Source: an uncultured bacterium
Lineage (GTDB): Bacteria; Patescibacteriota; Minisyncoccia; Phycocordibacterales; PALSA-1337
NCBI GenBank assembly: GCA_903876465.1
Contig: CAIRAF010000018.1
Location: forward strand, 1-5,892
Reading direction: 5' to 3'
DNA length: 5,892 bases
In this document: one piece after another, positions 4,837-5,892 of the stretch
Layout of the letters: each line of letters begins with the position of its first letter
How positions within the stretch are numbered: position 1 is the stretch's first letter
The notes under the pieces: generated by a model
The model's database searches: none
What the model was told of the DNA's origin: nothing
The model's input: the letters and a program-made list of their open reading frames with translations, nothing else
Program-made: the position numbers and the translations under genes

Positions 4837-5892
4837 CGTCGCTGTCCAAAAGAACAGACTTGTATTTATCTAGATCTTCCAGGATGATACCTGCTCCACG
4901 AGCAATAGCAGTCAAAGGATCTTCGGCAATAGTAACTGGAATATTTAAAGTTTCTGAAAGGAGTTCATCTAGACCTTTGATAAGGGCACCGCCACCGACC
5001 AGGTGGATACCACGCTTCATAATATCAGCAAGTATTTCTGGTGGAGTAGTTTCGAGAGCCTCTCGAGCAGATTCAACGATTGCTTCAATAGACAGATTCA
5101 TGGCTTCACGTATATCAGAATCAGTAATTATCACTTCGCGTGGCAAACCGGTTATAAGATCACGTCCACGAATAGTTGTTTCAACTGGTTCTCCTGGCAT
5201 GACTATTCCAACACTTATTTTTACTTGCTCAGCAGTTGTCTCACCAATAAGAATTTTAAATTCGTTTCGGATATATGAAACTATGTCATTGTTGAGTCTA
5301 TCTCCTGCTATTTTCAAATTTTTCGAACGTACTATGCCTCCAAGAGAAATGATCGCGATATCAGTTGTACCTCCACCAATATCGATGACCATGGAACCTA
5401 CTGGATCATGAACTGGTAGACGGATGCCGATAGCACCGGCCATTGGTTGTTCGACAATATAAAGTTCACGAGCTCCGGCATTCTTGGCTGCATCACGTAC
5501 AGCGCGGATCTCAACGTTCGTCACGCCCGATGGCACACCGATAACTACACGTGGTCCAAGAAATTTTTTGGGAAGATATTCATGAGCACGCTTCATTAGA
5601 TAAGAGAGCATTTCTTCTGTCACCTCAAAGTCAGAAATAACTCCATCAACTAGTGGACGGACAGCAATGATGTGAGTTGGTGTGCGACCAAGCATGTCTT
5701 TTGCTGCAGCTCCGACAGCAACTACCTGACCAGTTTTTTGGTTCACAGCGACAACTGAAGGCTCATTGACTACGATGCCTTTTCCACGAACATAAACGAG
5801 AGTATTGGCAGTACCAAGATCAATGCCGATATCATTCGAAAAACGGCTTAGTAACTTATCTTTTTGCTCTTTGTAGGATTGCTTAGCAGACA
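4814..5892 (-). CDS. mreB: Rod shape-determining protein MreB (5' end at window edge)
   Basis: MreB is the bacterial actin homologue that forms membrane-bound filaments and positions the elongation machinery for peptidoglycan. The frame stays open from the right edge to the TAA at 4814. The two unpaired bases at the edge read TG and are followed by SAKQSYKEQ, so an ATG at 5893 would give a 359-residue protein, close to the usual ~345. With that numbering, phosphate-1 motif DIGIDLGTANT is at 21-31, EQPMAGAIG at 148-156, phosphate-2 motif DIGGGTTDI at 171-179, IGETTAEQVKI at about 216-226, and adenosine motif LVGGGALIKGLD at 298-309. All actin-fold ATP-binding elements are therefore present. 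A GTG at 5746 opens a shorter frame but would remove the phosphate-1 loop and is not the start. The C-terminal tail (DSDDDVYPNK) is acidic, and its codons overlap the mreC start by 23 nt. It is the first visible gene of the mreB-mreC-mreD-mrdA run. The product is certain; only the exact start is unseen. Confidence 0.97.
   Translation of the reverse strand, partial: SAKQSYKEQKDKLLSRFSNDIGIDLGTANTLVYVRGKGIVVNEPSVVAVNQKTGQVVAVGAAAKDMLGRTPTHIIAVRPLVDGVISDFEVTEEMLSYLMKRAHEYLPKKFLGPRVVIGVPSGVTNVEIRAVRDAAKNAGARELYIVEQPMAGAIGIRLPVHDPVGSMVIDIGGGTTDIAIISLGGIVRSKNLKIAGDRLNNDIVSYIRNEFKILIGETTAEQVKISVGIVMPGEPVETTIRGRDLITGLPREVIITDSDIREAMNLSIEAIVESAREALETTPPEILADIMKRGIHLVGGGALIKGLDELLSETLNIPVTIAEDPLTAIARGAGIILEDLDKYKSVLLDSDDDVYPNK

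Noticed and set aside
4818..5411. Long plus-strand open frame (197 codons) opposite mreB
   Set aside because: It is antisense to clearly conserved MreB codons; its Ser/Arg/Ile-rich translation shows no domain and is a shadow of mreB codon use.
5687..5746. GTG at 5746 as the true mreB start
   Set aside because: It would remove about 49 residues including the phosphate-1 motif DIGIDLGTANT, which is present in the same open frame upstream.
1..5892. CRISPR array, tRNA or rRNA gene, insertion sequence, or defence system
   Set aside because: No regularly spaced repeats, cloverleaf-forming sequence, transposase or terminal repeats, or defence-type domains were seen; the window is nearly filled by recognised housekeeping genes.

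Overview
The window is a compact, AT-rich stretch of bacterial chromosome in which every convincing gene lies on the minus strand, so it reads from right to left. Small proteins, tight or overlapping junctions, a miniature MreD, a PBP2 with a shortened ectodomain, and the style of the LysRS and PBP2 N-termini suggest a Candidate Phyla Radiation (Patescibacteria) genome, probably of the Parcubacteria/Paceibacteria type. This assignment is inference from protein style, not a search. TAA, TAG and TGA all act as stops, so the standard bacterial code fits.

Right part (5892 to 1984): a cell-shape operon in the order mreB, mreC, mreD-like, mrdA (PBP2). The mreB frame runs off the right edge, and the two bases left over (TG) suggest that its ATG starts one base outside the window. 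mreB and mreC overlap by about 23 nt, mreC and mreD are about 1 nt apart, and mreD and mrdA share an ATGA. Together they encode the core of the elongasome: the actin-like MreB scaffold, the membrane linker MreC, a small polytopic MreD-like protein, and the septum-independent transpeptidase PBP2. The glycosyltransferase rodA, often found next, is absent here.

Middle (1983 to 1852): the only real intergenic gap, 132 nt. It holds a likely extended -10 promoter, a perfect DnaA-box sequence, an imperfect inverted repeat, and a terminator-like hairpin with a T-rich tail 30 nt before greA, suggesting an attenuated greA leader.

Left part (1851 to 1): greA (transcript-cleavage factor), a cytoplasmic alpha/beta hydrolase, and the N-terminal part of lysS (lysyl-tRNA synthetase), spaced by 26 and 21 nt. 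lysS stops making sense after about residue 115, part way through its anticodon-binding OB fold. The outermost ~95 bases read better as a Pro/Gly/Thr-rich protein on the plus strand, which points to a rearrangement or a chimeric assembly junction near position 97.

I see no defence system, CRISPR array, mobile element or RNA gene. The most notable points are the lysS junction, the stripped-down elongasome (short PBP2 pedestal, mini-MreD, no rodA) and the greA leader with its hairpin and DnaA box.
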